Shown: positions 55,363 to 64,000 of the stretch, in pieces
How positions within the stretch are numbered: position 1 is the stretch's first letter
Layout of the letters: every line of letters starts with the position of its first letter
Assembly (NCBI GenBank): GCA_018057825.1
Contig: JAGPCY010000016.1
Location: 1-64,000, forward strand
Direction: 5' to 3'
DNA: 64,000 nucleotides
From: Kofleriaceae bacterium
GTDB taxonomy: Bacteria; Myxococcota_A; Polyangia; Haliangiales; Haliangiaceae
The notes under the pieces: model-generated
What the model saw: only the letters and a program-made list of their open reading frames with translations
Told to the model about the DNA's origin: nothing
Databases searched by the model: none
Program-made: the position numbers and the translations under genes

Positions 55363-56712
55363 ATGGGCGGGGTAGGCGTCGGACGCACGTGTGGCGTGTC
55401 CGGCGGCCGGACGGACGGGGCGAGGCGTGCGCCGATCGCTACCCGAGAGGAGGTGGACCGCCATGGTACGAAGGGAGCGGTGTCTCGATCGCGCACGACG
55501 TCGTGGCCGGCGCGGGAGGCTCCGCCAGGTGAGCGGAGGCCCGAGGTCGCGGAGCTCCCGCTCGCCGAGCTCCTGGACGCCGAGCTGCCGGTGGCGCGGC
55601 CTGCGCTCCGCACCGCGATCGCGCTCGTGACCTTGCTGGTCGTCGGGTTCGGGGTGCGCGACTGGATCATGACGCCGTCGGTGGCGCCGTGGACGACGGC
55701 GTTGCGGTTGGCCTTCGCGCTGCTGGGCTGGTTCACCTATCGCCGGCTCAGCGGCTCGGCGCGCGCGACCTACGTCTCGGCGCTGGTGTTCGTCTACGCC
55801 CTGGTCGCGATCTACGCGGCGATCGTCGCGATCGTGCCCGATGGCCTCGAGCACCACGGCATCGCCCTCATGATCATCCCGCTCGGCTCGACGATGTTCC
55901 TGCCGCGGGTCAAGGATCTGGCCCGGCTCCAGCTCTGGCTCATCGCCTGGGTCCAGATCGCGATCGTGGCGTCGCCGATGTCCCGCGCCGAGGTCGTCGG
56001 CATCGAGGGCGGCCTGGCGATCAGCCAGGTGGTCACCTACGTGCTCGGCGGGTTCGCGATCCGCGGGCGCCACGCCCGGATCCGCCTCGAGGCGCGCCTG
56101 CGTGAGGCCGCCGATCGCGACGCGCTGACCGGCGCCTTCAACCGCCGCCACGTCGAGAGCCGCGGCCAGCACGAGGTGGTCCGCGCGCGGCGCTATCGCC
56201 GGGCGCTCAGCGTGATCGTGATCGACATCGATCACTTCAAGCGCGTCAACGACACCTACGGCCACGGCATCGGCGATGAGGTCATCCGCGCCACGGTGCA
56301 GGTCCTCGTCGGCGGCACCCGGGAGTGCGACGTCGTCGGTCGCATGGGGGGCGAGGAGTTCGTGTTGATCCTGCCCGAGACCGACGGCGCCAGCGCCGTG
56401 CTCCTGGCCGAGCGCCTGCGGGTGGCGATCGCGGGTACCGCGGTGGCCACCACGATCGGCCCGGTGCGCTGGACCGTGAGCTGCGGCGTCGAGACCCTGC
56501 GGGCCGCCGACACGACGCTCCTCGAGGTCCTGCACCGCGCCGATCGCGCCCTGTACGCCGCCAAGGCCGCGGGGCGCGACCGGGTCGTGGCCGGCCCCGA
56601 GGCGCGGCCCACTCCGACCGGCGGTGACGCGATCCCGACCGAGCTGGTCGAGCTGCCGCCGTCGGCGCGCGTGCTGCGCCCGGTGCCGCCCGACGGCGAG
56701 CTGCGCGGCTGA
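55363..56712 (+). CDS. Membrane diguanylate cyclase (GGDEF) with I-site
   Basis: About 449 residues if started at the ATG at 55363; GTG at 55453 or 55480 would give 420 or 410 and are as plausible. Five or six transmembrane helices span about residues 85-240. The GGDEF domain begins at [15 protein letters not shown] and has [15 protein letters not shown] with metal and substrate residues, the active motif GGEEF, and RECD exactly five residues upstream, the product-inhibition I-site (RxxD). It should make c-di-GMP and be feedback-inhibited. The PilZ protein at 59001 is a possible target. It is convergent with RNase Y. Confidence 0.88.
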   Translation: MGGVGVGRTCGVSGGRTDGARRAPIATREEVDRHGTKGAVSRSRTTSWPAREAPPGERRPEVAELPLAELLDAELPVARPALRTAIALVTLLVVGFGVRDWIMTPSVAPWTTALRLAFALLGWFTYRRLSGSARATYVSALVFVYALVAIYAAIVAIVPDGLEHHGIALMIIPLGSTMFLPRVKDLARLQLWLIAWVQIAIVASPMSRAEVVGIEGGLAISQVVTYVLGGFAIRGRHARIRLEARLREAADRDALTGAFNRRHVESRGQHEVVRARRYRRALSVIVIDIDHFKRVNDTYGHGIGDEVIRATVQVLVGGTRECDVVGRMGGEEFVLILPETDGASAVLLAERLRVAIAGTAVATTIGPVRWTVSCGVETLRAADTTLLEVLHRADRALYAAKAAGRDRVVAGPEARPTPTGGDAIPTELVELPPSARVLRPVPPDGELRG

Positions 56713-56725
56713 CCCGCGCTTGGGG

Positions 56726-58275
<1,550 letters not shown>

Positions 58276-58279
<4 letters not shown>

Positions 58280-58899
58280 GCCGAAGTTCCTCGAGCAGGC
58301 GCGCCGGGCGCGCCGCGGTGATACGCGATCTCGGTCGCGATCCAGTGGACGGGGACGTCGTGGGCCTCGGGGCCGACGTCGTCGACGAGCTGGGCCTCGT
58401 AGGCCAGGCCGATCCAGCGGCCGCCGCAGGCCGGCAAGGTGGCGTCGTAGTGCCCGGCGCCCCAGCCCAGGCGGTAGCCGCGGCGATCGAACACCAGGCC
58501 GGGCACGATCACCGCGGCCAGCGCGCCCGGGTCGACCCGCGGGGCGTCGACCGGCGGCTCGCGCAAGGTCCACCGGGTCGGCACCAGGGCGTCGCGGTGG
58601 CAGCGCGCGAAGACCATCGGCCGGGTCCCGGGCACCGTCCGCGGGTAGGCCACGGCCAGGCCGCGGGTGGCCAGGGCGTCGGCGATCGCGTCGGTCGGCA
58701 GCTCGTCGCCCATCGCCAGGTAGAGCGCGACCGAGGCGCCCGCCGGGAGATCGGCCAGCGCGGCGATCACGCGATCCTGGGCGAGGGCCGCGGCGGCCGC
58801 GCGCGCCGCCGGCCCCAGGGCACCGCGCACCGCCCGGGCCTGCGCACGCAAGGCGGCCCGGCCGGTGGGAAGAGGCGAGGGTGCGATCACGGCGTTCAC
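58276..58899 (-). CDS. 5-formyltetrahydrofolate cyclo-ligase
   Basis: 207 residues from the GTG at 58899; GTG at 58890 and an upstream start at 58929 are alternatives. The family motif RLGWGAGHYD near residue 145 binds phosphate and substrate. AVALYLAMGDELPTD-type and VIVPGLVFDRRGYRLG stretches fit. It returns 5-formyl-THF to the folate pool, which supports fmt and purine synthesis. A TATGAT box at 58939 (minus strand) lies about 40 bases upstream. Coupled to rny. Confidence 0.9.
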
Positions 58900-58938
58900 G
58901 GTGGGAGCGACCGCCCGGCGGCCGCGCAAGCTGGCGTC

Positions 58939-58944
58939 ATCATA
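58939..58944 (-). promoter_or_regulatory. -10-like box of the cyclo-ligase/rny operon
   Basis: TATGAT on the minus strand, about 39 bases before the GTG at 58899, leaving a short leader. Confidence 0.4.
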
Positions 58945-59000
58945 CGTGCCTCGCCCCGCCGATCAAGGCGCGGGACCCCCGAACGCCGGCGGATCCCGGC

Positions 59001-59330
59001 CTACCGCGCCGAGTGCGCCGACAGGACGATGTTGGCGATCTGCCGACGCGCGTGGTCGGCCAGGTCGTCGAAGCAGAAGCCCAGCCCGCCGTCGTGGTGC
59101 CGCGCGACCTTGCCCATGAGCGTGAGCTGGCGGTCGGCCAGGCGCACCTCGACCACCGCCCGGGTGCCGATCGCGTCGTGGGCGCCCCCCGCGAGGAACA
59201 GCCCGCGGCGCGACAGATCGGTCACCAGGCCCTCGGCCGTGGTGTGCGGCGAGCGGTAGGTCGCGACGAACCGGACGGCGACCCTCTCGGCGGTGCGACG
59301 ATCCGCGCCGCGATCGACGTGGGCGCTCAT
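59001..59330 (-). CDS. PilZ-domain c-di-GMP receptor
   Basis: 109 residues, just a PilZ domain. The binding motifs are present in order: RTAER within DRRTAERVAVRF (RxxxR) and DLSRRGLF (D/NxSxxG). PilZ proteins bind c-di-GMP and control motility or envelope partners. The ATG at 59330 is chosen because TACGCT at 59368-59373 (minus strand) lies upstream of it; a longer start at 59420 would lie above this box. The diguanylate cyclase 2 kb away may feed it. Confidence 0.88.
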   Translation of the reverse strand: MSAHVDRGADRRTAERVAVRFVATYRSPHTTAEGLVTDLSRRGLFLAGGAHDAIGTRAVVEVRLADRQLTLMGKVARHHDGGLGFCFDDLADHARRQIANIVLSAHSAR

Positions 59331-59462
59331 CGCAGGCGAGCTGCCGTCGACGGGTACATCGCCAGGCAGCGTAGCAAGGTCGCTCACCGCTGCGAAGGAC
59401 CTTGACGGCGATCCTTGCATCTAGATCTGCGATCGGGCAGATTCCGTTGCCCCGCGGGTTGC

Positions 59463-59534
59463 GGGCCCATAGCTCAGCGGTAGAGCAGCGGCCTTTTAAG
59501 CCGTTGGCCGAAGGTTCGAATCCTTCTGGGCTCA
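59463..59534 (+). tRNA. tRNA-Lys (anticodon TTT)
   Basis: 72 bases. Acceptor GGGCCCA pairs with TGGGCTC; D-arm GCTC/GAGC; anticodon stem GCGGC/GCCGT with loop CTTTTAA (anticodon TTT); T-arm GAAGG-TTCGAAT-CCTTC; discriminator A. CCA is not encoded. Confidence 0.97.
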
Positions 59535-59543
59535 CACACCTAC

Positions 59544-59618
<75 letters not shown>

Positions 59619-59802
59619 TCTCTCTTCGGTCCGTTCGTTCCGTTCCGTCGGTCGGTATGGCACGACGCCAGGTCGCTCGGCGAGGCCGCCGTGACCTTTC
59701 GCAGCGGCACGCCTGGGTCCGCGGGACGCTGGCGCTGGATTCCTCCTCCGTCTTGGTCCAGGTGGCGTCGTCGATGCACTAACGGACGAAGGTCAGCCGC
59801 GA

Positions 59803-60090
59803 TCACTGCGAGTGCGTCGCCACCACGCGGTCGTACGTCGCGAGGAGGTACCCGCTGTAGCGTGCATCGTACTCGCCGAGCGTCGCTCGAAGCAGTTGCT
59901 CGTCACAACGCTCCCACTTCGCAGCGAGGCCCGGGAGGTTGTGGACGGCGTCCATGAGGCGCGTGAGCTGCTTCGACCGCTCGATCGACCATCCATCGCG
60001 TTGCCCTGCCGCCCCGAGCGACCGGGCTTGGAGCGTGGCGTGATAGAGAACCTCGAGACAAGCGGCGAGTTGCGGCCCTGGCGCGAACAT
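59803..60090 (-). CDS. Small hypothetical protein next to the TIR gene
   Basis: 95 residues from an ATG at 60090, MFAPGPQLAACLEVLYHATL to RVVATHSQ. It is mostly helical and has less of the Arg/Pro bias of shadow frames, which suggests real coding. It is 100 bases downstream of the TIR-like gene on the same strand. No family is recognised. If real it could be a partner or a helical regulator of the TIR protein. Confidence 0.5.
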   Translation of the reverse strand: MFAPGPQLAACLEVLYHATLQARSLGAAGQRDGWSIERSKQLTRLMDAVHNLPGLAAKWERCDEQLLRATLGEYDARYSGYLLATYDRVVATHSQ

Positions 60091-60189
60091 CCTCCGAGTA
60101 TGTCAGGGGGCGGCGGCATCAGCGCGGCGGTGCTGCGTGCGTGTCGAGGGAGGTCCCGCAACGGAGCCGGCGTGGGGTCGGGGCCCAGG

Positions 60190-60762
60190 TCACGACCAGT
60201 GGGTCCCGGTGCGGTTCTTGGCGAAGGATGGAGACGCGTTGTCCGGGGTCACGCGCGCCTTGCGCAGGTACGCCTCGTGGATCCACGTCTGCACCTCGGC
60301 GGGATCGTCGGACCACGGGTGAAGGGTGGCGTAGCCGCACTGCACGTTGTCGTGAAGGCGCGGCGGGATCGTGAAGGGGGCGTAGGCGCCGACGGTCTTG
60401 TCCCACCGGACCTGCACGACGCCGGGGTAGGCCTCGCGGTACGACGGGAGGTAGATGCCGAGCAGCCCGCCGCGCGGGTTGTGCTTCGTGTCGCGCAGGG
60501 TGGCGCCGATCTCCCAGTCGACGTGCTTGCGCTGCCAGGTCTGGAGGCCGATCAGCACCACCGTGACGCTGCAGTCGCGCAAGAACTCGTCGCGGATCTT
60601 CTGGCGGATGGTCTCGGTCTGGTAGGTCGGGTCGATGTCCCCGAGCTCGACCGAGCCCCGCTCGAGGATGTCGAACCGGTGGCCGAACCGCCGGTCGAAG
60701 GTCGCCTTGTCGGCCTGGTCGTTGGCGTGGTGGTAGCTGACGAAGGTCTTGTGGCGCTGCAT
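60190..60762 (-). CDS. TIR-like (DUF1863/ThsB-type) domain protein
   Basis: 190 residues. The start MQRHKTFVSYHHANDQAD is the beta-A strand of MTH538-type TIR domains (FVSYHxxND). A middle block SVTVVLIGLQTWQRKHVDWEIGATL holds the Trp and Glu expected at the active site. Later GIYLPSYRE and VQCGYATLHPWSDDP follow. This family includes ThsB, the TIR sensor of Thoeris anti-phage systems, but no thsA-like NADase gene is seen next to it; the only neighbour is the 95-residue ORF. Nearby genes show less GC bias. The protein could make a nucleotide signal or cleave NAD. Confidence 0.8.
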   Translation of the reverse strand: MQRHKTFVSYHHANDQADKATFDRRFGHRFDILERGSVELGDIDPTYQTETIRQKIRDEFLRDCSVTVVLIGLQTWQRKHVDWEIGATLRDTKHNPRGGLLGIYLPSYREAYPGVVQVRWDKTVGAYAPFTIPPRLHDNVQCGYATLHPWSDDPAEVQTWIHEAYLRKARVTPDNASPSFAKNRTGTHWS

Positions 60763-60955
60763 CGCTCGTCAAGACGGCGGCACGGCGGCACATCGAACAG
60801 GCCACGGAGCGACTCGCCGCTCGGGGGCCTCACCCCGGGGGGCGCGGCAGCTCCAGGTGTACGCCGAGGCCCGCGCTCCGACCGGCTACGCCAGCCCGCT
60901 CGTCCCGCTCACCCGGACCCCCGGCGGGGCCGGGCGTCGCCACGGTTACGGTCGG

Positions 60956-61546
60956 TCAGACGGCGTTCGGGTCGATGCCCAGGCCCGCGAAGAACGCCGC
61001 CGACTCCTCGGCGCTCGGGAGCACCGTGATCCGCGACGCGTAGGAGCCGCCCGGCCGCGCGTTCCGCTCCGCGGCCACCTTGGCGGCGCGCTCGGGGGTC
61101 ATGGGGAGCAGGCTGGCATTGGCGCCGCGCTCGCGGCGGCGCTCGGCCAGGTACTCGCGGCGGATGCGGCGGGTCTGGGCCCAGGTGAGCGGTGGGCGGC
61201 CGGCGGGGGCGAACAGCTCGGCGATCTGCACCAGGTGGTCGAACTCGCCGCGCTCCCAGACCTCGCGGTTGGCGATCATCGCGGCGAAGGTGTCGTCCTC
61301 GGTGCGGGGCACGCCCTGATCATCGACGGCGAAGTCGACGACGATCAGCGCTGCGCGGGCCACGGCGTCGCCGCGCTCGGCGCGAGCTTCGGTCGCCGCG
61401 ACGTCGGCCTCGCGGTACAGGCGACCGTCCTTGCCGCGCACGTAGGTGGTGCGGCTGGCGCCGTCGTACTCGAGGATCAACGTCAGCTTCGAGACGTCGG
61501 CCGGTTGCGAAGGGGAGGGGTGGGGCTGGATCGCTCGGCGGTTCAT
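60956..61546 (-). CDS. Hypothetical protein
   Basis: 196 residues from an ATG at 61546. A beta-rich N-terminal third (KLTLILEYDGASRTTYVRGKD) is followed by a helical region (HLVQIAELFAPAGRPPLT, RREYLAERRRERGAN). No signal peptide or membrane helix. The amino acid composition is balanced, so it is likely coding, but no family is recognised. It lies between the TIR gene and a secreted protein, all on the minus strand. Confidence 0.6.
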   Translation of the reverse strand: MNRRAIQPHPSPSQPADVSKLTLILEYDGASRTTYVRGKDGRLYREADVAATEARAERGDAVARAALIVVDFAVDDQGVPRTEDDTFAAMIANREVWERGEFDHLVQIAELFAPAGRPPLTWAQTRRIRREYLAERRRERGANASLLPMTPERAAKVAAERNARPGGSYASRITVLPSAEESAAFFAGLGIDPNAV

Positions 61547-61607
61547 GACCCCGGCTATCGGCCGCCCGACGGCCGCGGTTGCGTGGCCTCGCGAAAAAAA
61601 GGCGGGC

Positions 61608-62222
61608 CTACAGCCGCGGCAGTTGCCAGAGCGCGAGGCCAGTCACGCGCACGATGGTGTTGGTGTAGATGTTGCGGGCCCGCACCTCGATGCGGACGTT
61701 GCGGCCGACGAGCTTGTCGTTGCGGAAGTCCAAGGTCGACGGCGTGCAGCCGCGGTCGCCCTGGGCCCCGGTGTGGGTCGCGATCCACTGCAGGAGCGCG
61801 CCGGTCTGGGCGTCGTACAGCGCGATCGTGACGACCACGCCGAAGCCGTCGTCCTGGGGATCGACGAGCTGGAGCTTGTAGTCGAGGTTGAAGTGCTCGG
61901 GATCGAGGCCCGGATCGAAGCCAGGTTCGCCCTTGCCGGCGACGTGGACCACCTGGCTCAGGCTGGCGCTCGGGTAGGCCAGGCCGAACTGCGCGTAGCC
62001 GGTGGGCACGCACATCTGGCCGTCGTTGCGGATGGTGACGTTGCCGCTGGTCGACCAGCAGGCGCTACCCTGGGTGAACGACGGGTCGGCGACCCAGTTG
62101 TACCAACCGAGGCAGCCGAGGAACGGGCAATAGCCGGCGGGCCGACAGTCGGCGGCCTCGGCGGGGCGCGACGCGGCGATCGCGGCCAGGGTGAGAGACA
62201 GAGCGATGATGGTGCGCTTCAC
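61608..62222 (-). CDS. Secreted Cys-rich protein, likely beta-sandwich
   Basis: 204 residues from a GTG at 62222 with SD GGAGG five bases upstream. The signal peptide is MKRTIIALSLTLAAIAASRP with cleavage after AEA. The mature part starts ADCRPAGYCPFLGCLGWYNW and contains WVADPSFTQGSACWSTSG, YAQFGLAYPSASLSQVV and a series of beta strands (FNLDYKLQLVD, VVVTIALYDAQTGALLQW, RIEVRARNIYTNTIVRVTG) that resemble carbohydrate-binding jelly rolls of the CBM4/9 type. Six Cys suggest disulfides. Possibly a surface or secreted binding protein; the ligand is unknown. Array D lies about 210 bases upstream in the same orientation. Confidence 0.75.
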   Translation of the reverse strand: MKRTIIALSLTLAAIAASRPAEAADCRPAGYCPFLGCLGWYNWVADPSFTQGSACWSTSGNVTIRNDGQMCVPTGYAQFGLAYPSASLSQVVHVAGKGEPGFDPGLDPEHFNLDYKLQLVDPQDDGFGVVVTIALYDAQTGALLQWIATHTGAQGDRGCTPSTLDFRNDKLVGRNVRIEVRARNIYTNTIVRVTGLALWQLPRL

Positions 62223-62426
62223 GAGATCCTCCAGTGCGGGGTCGGCGGCGCCGGATGGCGTCGCGATCCGCACCGTGCGCGCGGGATGGGGCTGGTCGCG
62301 ATGGTCTCGGTCGGAGGCGTAGGTGAGCCGGCCGCGGGAATGATCGCGTGGGGTTGCGCGGCGAGCTGAGCGGCGCGAGGGGGATGAGCGCGGGCGGGGA
62401 TGCGGAGGCGCGGCGGGGGCCGAACC

Positions 62427-62570
<144 letters not shown>

Positions 62571-62572
62571 CG

Positions 62573-63235
62573 CTATCGGTGGCCGTGGTGTGGCGCTGGT
62601 TCCTGGATCGGCGCCGGCGGCAGATCGTAGGCGTCGCACAAGGTGCCGCGGAGCTCGTCGAGGAGGGCGGCGAGGGCGGCGGTGGCCTCGACCAGGCGCG
62701 CGTGGGCGGCGTCGACGGCGGCCAGGGCGCCGTGGCGCGGGATGGCCTCGAGGGTGGGTCGGATGGCGTCGACGATCGCGCGGTCGAGGCGGACGGTGTG
62801 ACCGACGGTGCGGTTCACGACCTCCTGGGCCAGGTCGGGCAGGAACGCGTCGTCGACGCGCTTGCGCTGGCGCGACCGCTCGAGGGCGTCGCGGATCGGC
62901 CCCGACAGGAGCTCGAGCTGCGCGGCGGCGGCGGCTCGGATGGTCGCGGCGATCGCCGCCTCTTGCGCGTCGATCGCGGCGGCTAGCTCGGGGGCGTGGC
63001 AGGCGATCAGATCGTCGAGGTTGGCCCGGCTGGCGGCGGTGAGCTGGGACCGGGCCGGGCGGAAGCCGGCCAGGGTCTGGGTGCCGGCGGACCACGTCAG
63101 GTGGCCGTGCTCGAGGAACGCCAGCTCGCGGCCGAGGGCCTCGCGCAGCGGCCAGATCGCGGAGTGCAACCAGGCGGCGACGCGGAGGGAACCGGGGGCG
63201 GGTTTGCGGCGGGGGCGTCGCTTGGCAGGAGGCAT
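62573..63235 (-). CDS. Hypothetical helical protein
   Basis: 220 residues from the ATG at 63235 (a GTG one codon earlier, at 63238, is possible). The N-terminus is basic ([15 protein letters not shown]), then [26 protein letters not shown] and a mostly alpha-helical body ([19 protein letters not shown]). No signal peptide. Not recognised; the basic start hints at nucleic-acid contact, which is inference only. It is downstream of the universal stress gene on the same strand, with a TAGCGT-like box just before the start. Confidence 0.6.
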   Translation of the reverse strand: MPPAKRRPRRKPAPGSLRVAAWLHSAIWPLREALGRELAFLEHGHLTWSAGTQTLAGFRPARSQLTAASRANLDDLIACHAPELAAAIDAQEAAIAATIRAAAAAQLELLSGPIRDALERSRQRKRVDDAFLPDLAQEVVNRTVGHTVRLDRAIVDAIRPTLEAIPRHGALAAVDAAHARLVEATAALAALLDELRGTLCDAYDLPPAPIQEPAPHHGHR

Positions 63236-63308
63236 CACGTCTACGCTAACGCTGGCCCGCCCACCGCGAAACCGGGCGCGACGCCAGAGCGCAGCCGCCT
63301 CGCCGCGC

Positions 63309-63761
63309 TCAATCGGGCCGGCGGATCGTCAGGACTGGGACCGGGGCGTGGCGCACGACCCGCTCGGCGACGCTGCCGACCACCAGGTGGGCCAGGCCGG
63401 TGCGGCCGTGGGTGCCCATCACGATCAGCTCCGCCTTCTCGCGCTCGGCGACCGCGACGATCTCGTGGGCGGCGCTGCCGAGGACGGCGACGAAGGTGGT
63501 CGGCACGCCCTCGGCGCCCAGGGCCGCGGCCAGGGTCTCGAGGTGGGCGGTCGCCGACCGCAAGGCGTAGTCGCGGACCCCGATCGGCGTGCCGCCTTCG
63601 TCGGGGACCACCGCCGCGGTGGGCCCGAGCATGGCGGGCATCTCGGCCACGTGGACCAGCACCAGGCGAGCGCCGTGGTGCTTGGCCAGATCGCGGGCGA
63701 GCTGGGCGGCGTGATCGGCGCACGCGGAGAAGTCGTGCGGCACCAAGATGGTCTTCCACAT
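63309..63761 (-). CDS. Universal stress protein (UspA family)
   Basis: 150 residues, a single Usp domain. ILVPHDFSACADHAAQLA starts the fold, and GTHGRTGLAHLVVGSVAE is the ATP-binding pattern G-x2-G-x9-G-S/T, so it is probably an ATP-binding member. Usp proteins respond to starvation and stress. A GATAGT box ends six bases before the ATG. Confidence 0.94.
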   Translation of the reverse strand: MWKTILVPHDFSACADHAAQLARDLAKHHGARLVLVHVAEMPAMLGPTAAVVPDEGGTPIGVRDYALRSATAHLETLAAALGAEGVPTTFVAVLGSAAHEIVAVAEREKAELIVMGTHGRTGLAHLVVGSVAERVVRHAPVPVLTIRRPD

Positions 63762-63767
63762 GCCGGC

Positions 63768-63773
63768 ACTATC
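63768..63773 (-). promoter_or_regulatory. -10-like box of the universal stress gene
   Basis: GATAGT on the minus strand, six bases before the ATG at 63761. Confidence 0.45.
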
Positions 63774-63829
63774 GCACGGTCGGCGCCGCCCGCGCTTGCG
63801 CGGCCGCCCGGCGCGATCGAGGCTCGGGC

Positions 63830-64000
63830 ATGGACCGGGAGCGAGCCCAGGCCTTCGCCGCCGAGGGGCTCGTCGTGGTGCCGGGCGCCATCCCGCCCGC
63901 GGTGATCGCCGCGCAGCGCGCCGCCTTGGCCGAGGCCCTGGCCGTCGACGGCGTCGATCTCGACGACGCCGCGACCTGGCGCGCCGGCGGCGGGCTGCCG
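63830..64000 (+). CDS. Phytanoyl-CoA dioxygenase-like protein, N-terminal fragment
   Basis: 57 codons to the window end. FAAEGLVVVPGAIPPAVIAAQ resembles the opening of PhyH-family Fe(II)/2-oxoglutarate dioxygenases, which begin with FxxxGFVVVPG and a helix. The metal-binding HxD...H motif would lie beyond the window, so the call is tentative. Confidence 0.45.
   Translation, partial: MDRERAQAFAAEGLVVVPGAIPPAVIAAQRAALAEALAVDGVDLDDAATWRAGGGLP

Noticed and set aside
55463-55630. A 55-codon ORF with an ATG behind a good Shine-Dalgarno (GAGAGGAGG).
   Set aside because: It is Arg/Ser-rich and lies in a shadow frame of the diguanylate cyclase. The SD could instead help a nearby GTG of that gene.
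60763-60955. A gene in the 193-base gap upstream of the TIR gene.
   Set aside because: No ORF with a good start or composition; nothing recognisable apart from possible promoter sequence.
61585-61607. A Rho-independent terminator for the secreted protein (seven Ts on the minus strand).
   Set aside because: The T-run is present but the stem before it is weak and interrupted, so I do not call it.

Overview
The window is GC-rich chromosomal DNA, almost fully coding, from a member of the Myxococcota, most likely near the Nannocystineae/Kofleriaceae. The evidence is inference from family content: DUF4388 regulators, Ser/Thr kinases with an N-terminal Cys knuckle, a MYXO-CTERM-like tail, an AgmX-like gliding protein, a Cys/Asp-rich calcium-type motif in a lipoprotein, and a large mix of c-di-GMP and two-component parts. 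Genes are packed into short operons with 1-4 base stop/start overlaps. Many first genes carry a TAnnnT hexamer that ends 5-12 bases before the start codon, which suggests leaderless mRNAs.

Layout. 1-780: end of the ribosomal alpha operon (rpoA, rplQ) and a terminator. 830-3760: two convergent lipoproteins. 3885-4200: a degenerate CTCGGN hexamer array. 4247-7316: a type III/flagellar export core, fliO-fliP-fliQ-fliR, with an opposed flhB homologue that lacks the NPTH autocleavage motif. 7393-16903: housekeeping genes (priA, fmt, rsmB, rpe), a receiver/DUF4388/J-like regulator, a SET-domain protein, a receiver-XRE fusion and tRNA-Pro. 17011-23818: a candidate electron conduit made of a four-cluster ferredoxin/membrane protein, a cytochrome with 27 CxxCH motifs plus three wider variants, and an outer-membrane barrel. 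23824-24015: a second hexamer array.

24024-26661: a translationally coupled RNA-repair cassette (methyltransferase, RNA ligase, HD-phosphoesterase/polynucleotide kinase). 26714-35901: a MoxR-DUF58-VWA operon. 36153-40866: an ArnT-like glycosyltransferase, glycerate kinase and prmC. 40835-47444: a Sel1-repeat surface protein, a Ser/Thr kinase fused to a formylglycine-enzyme-like domain, and a BamA/TamA-like barrel. 47455-54652: methylmalonyl-CoA mutase large subunit, a Nif3-family protein, hisZ, purA and the AgmX-like protein. 54653-55361: inverted repeats, a 163-base tandem repeat and a third hexamer array. 55363-59330: a diguanylate cyclase with an I-site, RNase Y, 5-formyltetrahydrofolate cyclo-ligase and a PilZ protein. 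59463-60762: tRNA-Lys and tRNA-Glu followed by a small ORF and a TIR-like (DUF1863) protein. 60956-64000: hypotheticals, a secreted Cys-rich protein, the fourth hexamer array, a universal stress protein and the start of a PhyH-like gene.

The most unusual content is the set of four degenerate hexamer arrays, the multiheme conduit, the RNA-repair cassette, and the export core whose gate proteins have lost their signature motifs. All functional calls come from reading motifs by eye; no database search was run.
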